This document shows positions 21,928 through 34,000 of a stretch of 64,000 bases of DNA, piece by piece. The DNA comes from Patiria pectinifera (taxonomy: Eukaryota; Echinodermata; Asteroidea; Valvatida; Asterinidae): positions 3,172,465 to 3,236,464 of the forward strand of contig CM057149.1 of the NCBI GenBank assembly GCA_029964075.1, in the 5' to 3' direction. Position 1 is the first letter of the stretch. Every line of letters begins with the position of its first letter. Both the position numbers and the translations under genes were made by a program. Below the pieces are notes generated by a model that searched no databases, was not told where the DNA came from, and saw only the letters and a list, made by a program, of their open reading frames with translations.

Positions 21928-24900
21928 TGGGATAGGGCCATTTAATCGCAAAATTTTATGATTAATCTTAATATTATTTTCCGTTGTAGGGTACCTTGGG
22001 ACATCTGAAAATGGTGCTCTTAAGTTGCACAGCCGGTATTTTTGCCTTCCAGCTCCAAAAAACTGATATTTTGGGGGCTTATTTTTTGAGAAACGGCTAA
22101 AATCATTTTTTGGGACTCTGCTCTCTCCAAAATGGTCCCGTCGTGACTTGTTTGCACTTTTTACCATCCTGATAGGATGGGTAAACAAGGAAAAATATGG
22201 TTGGTCCCAAGTTTATCCGTTTTCCGTGTTCCCAGGGCATATATTGCTTTGCGGACATCCCCAAATCCTGTGACTTTGCCCTGTTTGGGAACAGAAATGA
22301 GTTTGAAACTCACACTTAGTCCAAAGATACACACTTTTTTTTATAATTTAAAAACTGCCTAAGGCCACAAGCTTTAATTTAAGTGGTAGATAAGCTTTCT
22401 GTCTTGAAAATTGGGCTCGCCATGGCCATTTTTGCTTCCCCTACCCCTAAATCACTCAAAACGGCTGTATAGTGGTTGGCATAGCAAACCTATTGTGCAT
22501 TTTATGATAACAGTGCCAAATTTGGTACAGAGATAGACCAATATCATATCAACAAATGTGGATGTTGGAGCATCGCAGATCTGGCCCTTGATGGCCGTAG
22601 AAGCTATCACTTTAAAAGTGCTGAGTCATGCTGAGTCAGCACTATTTTGTAATGCGTTTTCTCGTGCAATATGGAGGCTAACATGTTTTTCTGCTTTTTT
22701 TCTACACGCTTGCATGGGAAACAGGCATAAACAATGGATTTTCTTTCAATACCTTATTGAAAAAAAAACCAACTAAATACTGCCTGCCAGGCAATTCCAG
22801 GTGATGTCAGGCCTGGCTACACCTGCAAGAATTGTACTGCACCGTAATATAGAACATAGACGTATATGTTGTCCTTCACAAAGTTAGTTGGGAATTCAAG
22901 TTCTGACTCGCCAAAAATGACGTCCTGACAATGTTTAAGACCATCCACTATCATAGCAGAAATGGGTCTGGCAAAAACCATGCCCCGAAAAATAAAAATC
23001 AACTGATTTTAGTCACAAAAAATGCTGAATCAGCATTTTGTTTAAATGCAATTCTGTATCAAGCTTCGATGAAACAAAAAAAAACATTTCTCGGTCATTT
23101 TTTTTCACCGTTAACCTTAGTTTCCGTATACAGACATGCTTGTAAAATGCAGCGATGGTGATTCTTTGTTGTTTATGGGATGTCGAGGGACAAGCTGGCT
23201 AAAAGTTGGAGGGGGTGGGGGCGAGGTTTGGACTGTCAACAATATCTATGCAAATTCCCAATATGTTGCATTTGTTGTCTATTATGTACAAATAAGTGAA
23301 AATATGTCATGGGAACACCATTTGGGGAAAACTTACGGAGCACATCTATAACAATATATATTTGCTTAAAGAAAAGGCCTGTATGGTTGCAGACCAGTAA
23401 ATAAACCTCCACAGACCCCAATGGTAAATGCTCCCACTTCAGAAATTCGGGAAAAATACTCACAACTCTCCAAGGTGTTCGAGACACACATCAATTTACA
23501 GCTTATTTCATTATCTTTCATTTTCTTTTCAATTTTTGGGGGGTCATCTGATGACTTTTAGGAGAAATTTCTATCCGAAGATGATCACCACTGAAAATAG
23601 TCCTGAAGCCCATCGCCATTATGAAAAACGATGCCTACACTCCATTGCAAAATAGAGCGCTTTGCCCCAATTTATCCAAATTGAACAGAACTACAAGCTC
23701 ACATTCCTGTGCACGGCTTCCACCCATATTTTTTACAAACACTCAAGTTCATGACCAACAGCATACTCAAATACTGAAGATTTTGAGGGCATGCAAATCG
23801 TGATTTGGCCGGCGTAGGCAATTTCGGACCGATTTACTGGTCTGCAACCATGCACTGTGATAATTGGGTTTTTTTTGGGGGGGGGGACAGAACACAATCC
23901 CCCCTCCCCCCACGATCCTCCCTCCCCCGTGGCCATGTCCAAAATTCTCGGATTGGTTTGTGTAATGTATTTCATTAATTACACGTTTTTAGTGCAGCCC
24001 GGGCATGTTGGTCAGTGACAGGTCCAACTTAACGAAGTCTTACAGCTACAGAAACTTTTTTAAGTTGCTTCCACACAACGAAATAAGCAAAACGAATACA
24101 ACCAATGGATTATGATATTTGAGTTGGTTTGGGAAAAACGGATGAGAAAATGTGGCATAGTAGGGACCCCCTGCAAACTGACCTCCCCCAACGGTGGATT
24201 AAAGGGGGAGGGTGGGGGGTGGACAACGGGGCCACGCCCCCCTTTGTTTTTAGTTACGTCGCTCAAAAAGGCAGCTATTGCGTACACCGCCCACAAAACT
24301 CAACAAAAACAATAAACCTGTACCCACTCCTCTTGTTTTCCATATTAAACACAATTTTTTTTTTGGGGGGGGGGAAATCTAGTTGAAGAAAAAAATGTGT
24401 CCAAAAATTTCCGCCCCAAATTTAATAGAAAAACATGGGGAGGAGGTGCGCATTTATTGTTTTTGTTGAGTTTTGTGGGTGATGTATGCAATAGCTGCCT
24501 TTTTAGCGACGTTACTAGAAAGAAAGAGGGGCGTGGCCCCATTGCCCCCCCCCACCCTGCCCTCCCCCTTTAATCCGCCGTTGGGGGAGGTCAGTTTGTG
24601 GGGCTTCACCCCACTATGCCACTTTTTGTCATCCATTTTTCCCCCCAAACCAACAGAAATGTCATATCTCTAATTCATTGGTATCATTTTGCTTATTTTG
24701 TTGTGTGGAAGCAATTTCAAAAAGTTTCTATAGCTATTTAAGACTTCGTTAAGTTGAACCCGTTTACCATGCATGCCCGGGCTGCACTAAAAAACGTGTA
24801 ATTAATGAAATACATGTACAAAAAATCCATTTTTCTATGGACAGATTGGACACGATCGGGAATGTGGGGCATGCATTGCCCCAGGGGAGGGAGGATCGTG

Positions 24901-25569
24901 GGGGAAGGTGGGTTCATGTTCGCCCCCCCCCCCCCTGAACATTTTTTATCCCAGTGCGTAAATATAGGCCTATTCTTTTAGCAAATGTACATTGTACCGG
25001 TGTACCTAAATGTGTTATGTAAGTTTTCCCTTAATGGTGTTCCCATGACATATTTCCACCCATTTGCACATACCATGGCGAGCCCAATTTTCAAAACAGA
25101 AAGCTTATCTACCACTTAAATTGAAGCTTGTGGCCTCAGGCAGTTTTTAAATTATAAAGAAAGTGTGTATCTTTGGACTAAGTGTGAGTTTCAAACTCAT
25201 TTCTGTCCCCAATCAGGGCAAAGTCACAGGATTTGGGGGGTGTCCGCAAAGCAATATATGCCCTGGGAACACGAAAACGGATAAACTTGGGACCAACCAT
25301 ATTTTTTCTTGTTTACCCATCCTATCAGGATGGTAAAAAGTGCAAACAGGTCACGACGGGACAATTGTGGAGAGAGCAGAGGCCCAAAATATGATTTTAG
25401 CCGTTTCTCAAAAAATAAGCCTCCAAAATATCAGTTTTTTGGAGCTGGAAGGCAAAAATACCGGCTGTGCAACTTAAGAGCACCATTTACAGATGTCCCA
25501 AGGTACCCTTCAACAGAAAATAATATTAAGATTAATCATAAAATTTTGCGATTAAATGGCCCTATCCCA
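21928..25569. repeat. 3.6-kb imperfect palindrome with unequal arms
   Basis: The left arm starts TGGGATAGGGCCATTTAATC and the right arm ends with the inverse, GATTAAATGGCCCTATCCCA-like. Blocks pair in order toward a centre near 24380: TTTACCATCCTGATAGGATG; GGCTCGCCATGG; TGTCATGGGAACACC; TTAATTACACGTTTTTAGTGC; GGAGGTCAGTTT; and GAGTTTTGTGGG. The left arm is about 2.45 kb and the right about 1.19 kb. The left alone has about 860 bases at roughly 22430-23288 and an inserted MITE at 23383-23851. Paired open frames in the two arms are a by-product of the inversion, not genes. No target duplication was seen. Confidence 0.85.
23383..23851. mobile_element. MITE family G inside the left palindrome arm
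   Basis: ATGGTTGCAGACCAGTAAAT at the left pairs exactly with ATTTACTGGTCTGCAACCAT at the right. The other arm of the large palindrome has an empty site here (AGGCCTATATTTACGCACTG versus AGGCCTGT, insert, GCACTG). A relative lies at 54010-54441. Confidence 0.8.
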
Positions 25570-26818
25570 GGGACTATAAGGACAGAGAAAAAGATCTCTT
25601 TTTCTGGCTTTTGAAGATATCGCTATAAGCATGACGAAATTGGACAAAGTTACGTTTAAATTGTGTGGCATTGAGGTTTTGATCAACTGTAGACATGTTT
25701 TTTTTTTCTCCGGACACTTGGCCTCCGAAAATCAACAGGTGGGGGTGGGGGCAGGCGCGGATCCAGGTTTTTTTTGACGGGGGGGGGGGCACACTGTTGG
25801 AGCAAAATTATTTGCTCCGAGAACTAATGCGAGCGCGAAGCCCTTACCGCAGATTTCATGAAAACGTCCTCAGTAGTGCGCGGACCACGGTGTGTGGCAA
25901 GAAGTTCAGCGCAGCATACCGACGGCCACACTAGTGGGGCTAGGGCCCGGGGTGCAACTGCACAACTCCAGTGAATTGGCACATTTATGGGGCTCAGTGA
26001 GCTCCAAACCAATTCCACCAGTTCATAGAGAAAATATATGATCAAAACAACTTTTATACGAAAATTTACCTGTGCAGCGTTGGCCATCTCTCATCAGTCA
26101 CTCTAGCAAGCTTTACGTGCACCACGGATCAATCAGCCGAAGTCAATCACATCATGGCCGGCTAGCATTTTTGTCGCTTGGGGGCGCTGCTCTCGTGCGC
26201 GTGCCACATGTTGCACGCGCCAAGCGCTAACAACTCACGGACTGCCACAGCCGGGAAAATCCCGGTCCCACAAACAGATCAATCCGTCTCGTCTTCAACC
26301 TTTACAACCCACACAAGTATGAATACTAAACTGAAATCATGCGAAAATGCCAGTTTAATTGTGCTGTCAAAGCTGTTCATTGATCCAGCACTGCAGTGCA
26401 CTGCAGGCAGCAACATGCTCAGATGACATGTTTTTCGGTGACCCGCGTGTACATCATAACTCTTAAAAAAGTCGGGGTAATGAAGTATATCCAGGAACCA
26501 CCTCTGCTCAGATTGCACAACGGAGCGTCTAGTTCCAGGGCGGACCCCAGACCCAACATCCGCCTTAACGACTTTGCGAGAACATTGACCACCACGGCTC
26601 TCCCCCCCCCGCCCCTACCAAAAAAAAACCACTCCGAAAATCTCTCGCTTTAAAAAAAAAACCCATTCATTTCAATATGTTGATGTGAGATTAATAGGCT
26701 TTTTTGTGAGCAGGTATAATGTCTCGCACCACATTATTCGTGATTGCTTCACCTGCATACTGGACGTGCACCGTATGTGAATTAGTGATAAATAATAAAA
26801 TGTTCTATATTTTTATGC
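25570..26818. other. intergenic, no gene supported
   Basis: It contains a GCAGGCGCGGATCCAGG then G-tract motif near 25753, resembling one end of the CAGGCGCGG element at 20990, and several short open frames without splice or family support. A C tract lies near 26600. Confidence 0.45.
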
Positions 26819-28925
26819 TTCCCTGAAAGAGCGGCCTGAATTACCTGATGCAAAGTCGAAGTGGGCCAAATCTTGTGCCTGGTTTGATGAAAATAATAAA
26901 GAAATAGCTTTGCTCAAAGAAAAGCATGCAGTCCACAATTCAGCGATTGGCTCTCGGCACTGATGCCGCCAGGTCACACTAAGCCCGTAGCAAGGTCCAG
27001 CGCTCACTAAGTGAAATGAAGAACGAGTGGTGGATTAGGAATTAGAAGCGGAGCTGCAACATTATTTTGGCAATTGTGTAGGAAATACAAGGGGATTCTT
27101 CCGATAAGCCAAGACTATTCAATGGACGGTGGGACCACCCAAGCGGGGCTCTGTCTCGCTGCTGAGTTCGGATGATGGCTCCATATCACCGAACACGATC
27201 GACAAGTTCAACACCCTGTGGGCTGAACACTTTAAGTCTCCGTCTGCTGGACAGGCCTGTAAACTAATGTGTTGACTATACCTTTCCTGATCTCCTACCT
27301 CACCCTGAATTAGACATTTGACCATCTATGCAGGCCGAGCTACAATTACCCTCGAAAGGAATGGAAAAGCTCATTGAATTGATGGCATCCCACCGGAAGG
27401 CTTTCAGCACGGTGGTCCAGCTCTAGAAAACAGACTGCTGAGACTCTTCCACAAGATTTGGGAATCAGCCACAGTGCACAGGCTCTTATGCAGTAATACT
27501 CGATACCCCTCTACAAGGGGAAGCGTCTTAGGTCTGACTGCAATTCCCCTTCTTGCTATTGCCGGAAAGATCTTTGGCAAGGAATCTGCTGAGAAGGATT
27601 ACTACTGTGATACTGCAAGACTTCCTTTCAGAATCGCAGGTGGGTTCCGACCCGGGCGAAGCACCATACATGCACCGTCACTGTAGCAACTCCTCACAAG
27701 CTTGGATGTACGCACATAATGTGTTTCTCTCATAAGACGTTTCTATGAATGTGCCGGTCTTGTGCCAGTTGACACTTGTCTAACCCTTTATAAGCATTAA
27801 TATTGGGTGAAAATTAAGGATGTGTCTTTGCTCCAACACTGTTCTGTATTTTCTTTGCGGCAGCTTTGATCTTCGTGCTGCTGCATATTGCACCTCAATA
27901 GTGTTTTCATTTACGGTTTCGCACGGACGGAAAGTTGTTCAACCTACGCCGACTTCAAGCAGCCACGAAGGTGTCTGAAGTACTCATCACAGAGTTTGTA
28001 TTTGCAGACGAATGCGCACGTACTCAGATCCTTCAACATATTACCACTTAAACAGTTTGCCGAGGCTGCAAGGCGATTTTGTCTTACCATTAGCCTGGCC
28101 AAGACGGAAGTATACTGCATCAACTAGCTATTCCTGGCACTCCGTCTAACTACAACGTATGATATCTGTTGATCACACCCCCATTAAAAATGTGCTATAC
28201 TTCATATACCTTACAAGCTAATTGTGTGCACAGAGACAACCATCGGTGCATGTGGACATAACTCACCGCAATCAGTCTGCCAGTGCTGCCCTCTTCTCCC
28301 GTTTATACGGAAACGTGTCTTCAATGATTCTCACATTGGAACAATGACAAATAATGCGGTGAATAATAAAGCCGTATAGTTTTGACTTCTCTACTGTATC
28401 TACGAATGCCTCATCCTGAAGATACGATGGCTAGACCGGATCAGTAATACAGAGGTCCTAGAAAGAGCAGCTTGTTTCAGTGTAGAAGCAAACATCATCA
28501 AGGCACACTATGCTGGACAGCCCATCTTGTTCGGATGGAAGACGGCAGGCTTCCCAAGCAGATGTTCAATGATGAGCTCAATATTGGCAAGCGTCACCAA
28601 GGAAGCCAATACAAGTTGTACAAAAGACCAAAGCAAACCTCGAAAGCTATACATCATGCCTATTGAGACCTGGAAAGGGTTTGCCAAAAACAGGATGCCA
28701 TGCACCTGGCGTGCTGTATGCAAGGCTGGAATGGAATGGTTTGAGGCTCACCGCACCCAATATGCCATAGACAGACGTACTCGACGTCACCAGCGGGTGC
28801 AAGCCCCAGTGCTAGCCGCTGATGCTCACATCTGTCCCGACTATGGTTGTTCTTGCCGATCACGTATCGGCCTGTCCAATCACCACAGACGTCACCATTT
28901 ACATCATCATGCTAATCCGACATAA
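26819..28925 (+). pseudogene. decayed LINE (RT family with C-terminal zinc-finger-like tail)
   Basis: Pieces in order on the plus strand: WFDENNKEIALLKEKHAVHN; a linker resembling LFNGRWDHPSGAL; fragments with GGFRPGRSTI; FAEAARRFCLTISLAKTEVY; then LVRMEDGRLPKQMF, ETWKGFAKNR and ICPDYGCSCRSRIGLSNHHR, a C-x2-C then H-H arrangement typical at the end of one LINE group. Many stops and frameshifts separate the pieces. It ends at ATTATGATGC-like tail sequence. Confidence 0.75.
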
Positions 28926-29598
28926 TTATGATGCATATGCAAGAAATCATCATCAATAATGAACTACCAGAGAGCACCTCCATGCTATGTTGCCATGCGA
29001 TCTCTTCTATAATTTCTTTTTTTGCGATCATACATGCTTATTATATTTCTTTAAAACTTTATTACGCTCGTTATGCGACATCAGCTCGCGAGTTTTCAAA
29101 TGTACGCCATGACGCCGATCGCCATTGCGGCACAGCTAACATTTTGCATCTGTTTTGGAATATACTTCTCTTTATGTATCTAGATTCATCACAGATTCAG
29201 AGATCTTGATTTAGGACGTTTTAAGATTGTACCAAATGCTTTGTCTAATTATTTTGCGATATAATTTGCCATATTTCGTGTGTACGCAAACGTAATGTAT
29301 ACCCAGAGTTGCCAACATTTGCATCTTGCAATCAGGGAGATTGTGTACAACAATCAATTAGAATTACATTCAACATAATAGGGAAAAAGTTTCCATAATC
29401 AGGGAGATTTTCAAATTTGTTCATCAGAACATGGGAAGATTGGTTATTTTCAGGGAACTTTCTGCAGAATCAGGGAGAGTTGGCTGCTAGGCTATAACAC
29501 CTCTGTAGTGTCAATAATGATAAAATATTGCACATGCATGGAAACCCGGCTTTATCGTGAGCTATAATTTGCGCAAAGCTCTATAGACCGTTGTCGTG
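28926..29598. other. intergenic, nothing recognisable
   Basis: AT-rich sequence with an internal near-repeat of ATCAGGGAGA (29331, 29399, 29471). No coding frame or element ends were found. Confidence 0.45.
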
Positions 29599-29627
29599 GT
29601 AGATGCTGTCACGGTGACAGCATCTAC
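29599..29627. repeat. perfect 14-bp hairpin
   Basis: GTAGATGCTGTCAC, one base, then GTGACAGCATCTAC. A perfect short palindrome with no gene adjacent; it may be an element terminus or a hairpin-forming site. Confidence 0.7.
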
Positions 29628-30095
29628 CTGGCATCCGTCACATGACCGTCAAGCTCCACCCGACTACTTATCCACCCATCCCGACCCATCCCGACCTCAT
29701 GATTAAAAGTTATACCCTCAAAATATTCTATATTAGAGAGTTCTGAGAGCCATAACATTGGGGAATTGAAGAGATATGGCAATGAACCTCTGGCCCGGAC
29801 TTTGGGCTTCCAATTCTGAGCATTTTGGATGAAATTGAGCGCGAAAGTGGCGCTATTTCGCCATGTTGTGGTGGGATTGTTTTTTTCAAGATGGCTACTT
29901 TTCTGCTTGGGAAAAATAGGTGTCGTCCTGTTAGGGTGAAAATATCTCGAAATGGTAATGGTCAAGCCACCAAAAAAATTAAAAGAGAATGAAAGTTGAC
30001 ATATTGATCATCATGTTTCTGTGCAGAGTTTTGAATATTTTTAAAAGAATTTTGAAGTATTGGCATTTAGCACTAGTGTCTTTGGGAATTTTAAT

Positions 30096-30344
30096 ACATT
30101 CTCTCGTACCCCCGCCCTGCAAACAGCGCTGGTAAGGGCTGATGAGCTTCACAGAATCTTGTGAAGGAACTACAGATTGACCTTTGCATGAGTTAGCGCG
30201 CGCTACGCAGATTTTGGGTACCGGAAGCTAGTTTATGTGACGCGTTTACGTCACAGGTCACGCAAAATCTATCCAATGAGAGCTTAAATGGCTCGTCAGC
30301 CCTTACCAGCATCATGTTTGCAGGGCGGGGGGGGGGGGACGAGC
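30096..30344. mobile_element. MITE with 10-bp target duplication
   Basis: CGCCCTGCAAACAGCGCTGG then TAAGGGCTGATGAGC at the left pairs with GCTCGTCAGCCCTTACCAGC and GTTTGCAGGGCG at the right. GAATTTTAAT is repeated exactly at 30086-30095 and 30345-30354. A G tract of eleven or more is next to the right end. The 10-bp duplication fits a Mutator-like element. Confidence 0.85.
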
Positions 30345-31109
30345 GAATTTTAATTCAGGGTTTCATCCGGTAGAGGGCCGGGGCCGTGAAGTTTAATGCA
30401 AATGAGTACTCAAGCACAACGGTGCAAGCGCTGGAGGGCGCTATACCCTCGCGCAAGCAACGCAAAATGGAATAAAAAAGAATATAGTAAAAGACAAGGG
30501 GCAAATAAAGAGAGAAGAAACTGGAAGCCACTGAATATTTTACTATACATTGATTGTATAATAAAGACAGGACACCCGCGCAAATGGCACTAAAACGCGG
30601 CTGTAGCTGTATAAGTGAGTTTCAATGAGTTGTTTGATATGTTGAGATCAGGGAAGCGTTACAGAGTAATCAGATGCAAAATGGACAGATTCAGGAGCAG
30701 TGTGTATCCTGCTGCTATCAGGGAACTGAATAGAATTAAGTAATCGTACAGTGCAATATCTTAATCTTTTGACTTTTGAAATTATTTTTTCGCCCCTCCC
30801 TCACTTGCCCCCAAATTTTAGAGTCTAGCGCCGCCACTGTGTGCCAAATCCACATCCAGGAGTCCGACCCTTTAATTTCTGACAACTCTTCTGGCTCTAC
30901 TCACAAAAATATAGAATACAGCAGCTGGAATTTCAACAGATTGGTTGTTGTACACTGTATTCAGTATTTTGAGCGATTTTATTGTTTTTATGAAAACAAA
31001 AACTGGTAAGAAAAATGATCCTATGTAGGTCTACCTTAGCCTTTCGCCTTAACATGCCTAACTGGCATTAGACAGAACGGCGAAGCTCTGTGGATTCATT
31101 TGCTTGTAC

Positions 31110-32400
31110 TCCTAACTCCTTAAGGCACTTCTAGAACAATGTTGTATAACAGTGAAAATCTTCCAAATTTGATAAGTTAGTCACAAAGATAGAGGGAATT
31201 TTTCATGATAAGAATTACAATAACATCGATTTGAGGATATTTTTTCATCCTGATTAAACTGTTATTTGATTTCGTGCACTCAAAACATTAATTCACCAGA
31301 TATATAGTTAATATGGTTTTGCATAGTGAAGACATATATCCTTAAAGCTTACTACAGCTGGTCATAGACCTTTCTAACACTAAAGCAATACTTAATTAAT
31401 ACAATATTGCCATATTTCAGACTGTATAATGTTGCAGACATTCAAAATTATTTAAACATATGTGGATTCGATTCTTTGTTTTTGGTACTCCTAAATCCCG
31501 GTCCATACTCGGCGCGAAAGCGAAAGCGAACGCGAATTCGTAACGTTACGGCGAGTATTCGCGCTGCGAATTCGTAAAAGTTGAACATATTTCAACTCGG
31601 GCGAATTTCGCAGCGAATGTTTCATGACGTCAAATTCGCTTCGGAATTCGCATTCGCGTGGAGTATGAACCGGGCTTTACTCCTACGGTACGTCTACAAC
31701 AATGTTGTATTACAGTGGAAATTTTCAGCTTTATTTAGATAGTTGCATATGATAATACGAAAGTTCAAAGATAAGAATTGAATGAACATAATTTTAAGGT
31801 TAAGTTTGTCTTATCAAGATTTGATTTCATGCACAAACATCAGAACAATAATTCACCAGATATATAGTCAAATGTATTTTTGCAAAGTAAAGGCACATCA
31901 TCCTTACATCATACTACTACTATTACTAGCGCTGGTCAATACTTTTCTAAAATGGCTACAAAGCAATATCTAATTAACATTTGAGAACATGACATATTAA
32001 TTTCTGAAGACTGTGTAATATTATACAGACTTCCAAACGTTGTTTCATGTGGATTAATGTGTGTTATATTCCTAAGGGACACCTCTATACCAATGTTGTA
32101 TGACAGTGAAAATCTATAGTTCGATTAAGTCATGTTATACTCGGATAAAATAAATTCTCCAAGACAAGAATCATTGTGAGGTTAAGTTTGTATGCATTAT
32201 TAAGATTTCGAGCACACACATCAAAACAATTATTCACCAGATATATCGTAAAGTATGTCTGTATAGTAAAGGCACATCATCCTTACAGCATACTACAGCT
32301 GGTCATTGACTTTGTAAAACAGCTTCAATAGCAATATCTAATTTACATTTGACAGCATAACATATTAATTTCAATAGTCATGTTAGTTGTGGCACAGAAG
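31110..32400. repeat. about 375-bp tandem repeat, three copies
   Basis: The landmark ATTCACCAGATATAT occurs at 31291, 31851 and 32232. Other blocks recur in each copy in the same order: CAATGTTGTAT-ACAGTG; GGCACATCATCCTTAC (last two copies); and CTGGTCAT. The first spacing is 560 but falls to about 368 when the MITE at 31494-31677 and its duplication are removed; the second spacing is 381. Confidence 0.82.
31494..31677. mobile_element. 184-bp MITE, 8-bp duplication
   Basis: The ends are AATCCCGGTCCATACTC and GAGTATGAACCGGGCTT. TACTCCTA flanks both sides (31486-31493 and 31678-31685). The interior is rich in GCGAATTCG. The 8-bp duplication suggests hAT-type transposition. Confidence 0.9.
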
Positions 32401-33075
32401 AAATGTGAGGAATTACAAAACTGGTTGGATTAAAGTACTGGGCAGGTTACAAATATATACACTTGTATCAAGAAGCTACAAAAAATAGGAAAACAAAAAT
32501 CAACAAATGTATTCTTTTTAGTGAACTACAAGAGAAATACGTTGAAGTACGAGTTCACCGACAACTAAATGGTCCCTACATTTGGAGGTACAATGTTCAT
32601 GAATGAAACTGTGTTGACTGAAGTCATGGTAGTATACAAACATGCCCAAACAATGAAAGTAATAAAATTTCACAATCTATCAAACTTATACATAAAAAAT
32701 AACATAAAGGAGATTCAAGGTAGACTATCCATCTTTTGTAAGTTATTATTCAATATCGTAATTGAGGCACTTCCAAATATCAAAGAAAACTCACAGGACA
32801 GGTCACCGGTATTTGAATTTCATTTTCAATTGGAAAATTTCCCACATGTGTGTAGTAATCTGCAATTGTCACTCAGCTCAATAGGTTCAAATGGCACTCC
32901 ATGGACAGCTATAAAAAGAAATTATTTTAGTAAAACATGCATAGCATGGATCAATTTCATTTTTTTTCCCAGATGAGTGGAAGAAAAAAGTGCTCTTTTT
33001 AACACATACAAAAATTGGTGTATCAAATTGTATTTCTTTTTAGACAAAACTGGAATTACACAGACTAGATTGAAC
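32401..33075. other. intergenic; partial ACAGGGTGAGTC-type element
   Basis: From about 32870 to 33060 the sequence matches the interior of the 10978-11442 element (AGCTCAATAGGTT, CCATGGACAGCTA, CATAGCATGGATCAATTT). An open frame at 32569-32976 overlaps this and has no recognisable family. Confidence 0.5.
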
Positions 33076-33383
33076 TGTTACACACCTATGTTCCGACACT
33101 CCTATGTTTCGACATCCCTGTATGTTCGACCACCTCTATGTTTCGACTGCTCAACTTATCTTGCGACACCTCTATATGTTCCGACATCTCTATGTTCCGA
33201 CACCCCTATAACGTAAATTAACTGGTCTCACACAACTGGCTAACACAATATTATGTGCGGGTCGTCGGAACATAAGGGTGTCAGAAATAGGGGTGTCGGA
33301 ATATAATATACGGGTGTCAAAACGTGTCGGAATATAGGGATGTCGGAACATATGGGTGTCGGAATATATGGCAGGCAGTCACC
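33076..33383. mobile_element. foldback element made of 16-bp units, 8-bp duplication
   Basis: The left half is an array of about 16-bp units of the type CTATGTTCCGACACCC; the right half is the same array inverted (GGGTGTCGGAATATA), with a short unique centre near 33220. GATTGAAC is repeated at 33068-33075 and 33384-33391, flanking the element. No coding capacity. The architecture is the same as at 61676-61930. Confidence 0.8.
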
Positions 33384-34000
33384 GATTGAACCCTACAATT
33401 AGAATGGTACAACAAGTAACATTTGCATAACGTTTATTTGTGGGGTTTGATTGTTGATTTATACACGTTGACGAAGAAACCTTCTTTCTGTAGGCGAGTG
33501 AAATATAAGTTCAATTTATTTCACATATTTCACTTATACCGATTTAACCCGACAATTACCTTTTAACTCATTTTAAAATGCTAAAAAAAGTAACATTTGG
33601 CACAACATTTATTTTTGAGGTTAGATTTTTGAGTTACAAAATCACCGTCAAGTATTTTGCTATTACAGTGGTATACAAATAAACACACACGAATGAAGAG
33701 GTCCCAATCCACAATCCCAGGCATCTTTGGTATGTACCAAGTTTCTTATGATGTATCCATAATTTCTTTCCAGTAGTGATTTTTAGTGGAAATGTAAGGG
33801 AATAGGAAAAAAAAAACATTCCAGTAGCAATCACACTTTGGAACAAAATTACGTCATGTTTTACAAAATACATATATCAAAAATCCGAGACAATATTATT
33901 CAGGAGTGGTATGGAAGACGTAAAACCTTTTAACGTATGTTTAACCACACTGATTATGGGTAAATATACTTGACAAACAAAAGTGATTCCACTTTCTTAT

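Noticed and set aside
21910-22188. Open frame matching another at 25309-25614 (MFTHPIRMVKSAN..).
   Set aside because: The similarity comes from the large palindrome; third-position changes do not favour silent sites and no domain is present.
32569-32976. 135-residue plus-strand open frame.
   Set aside because: Its 3' part lies in a dispersed repeat shared with 11240-11350 and the protein resembles nothing recognisable.
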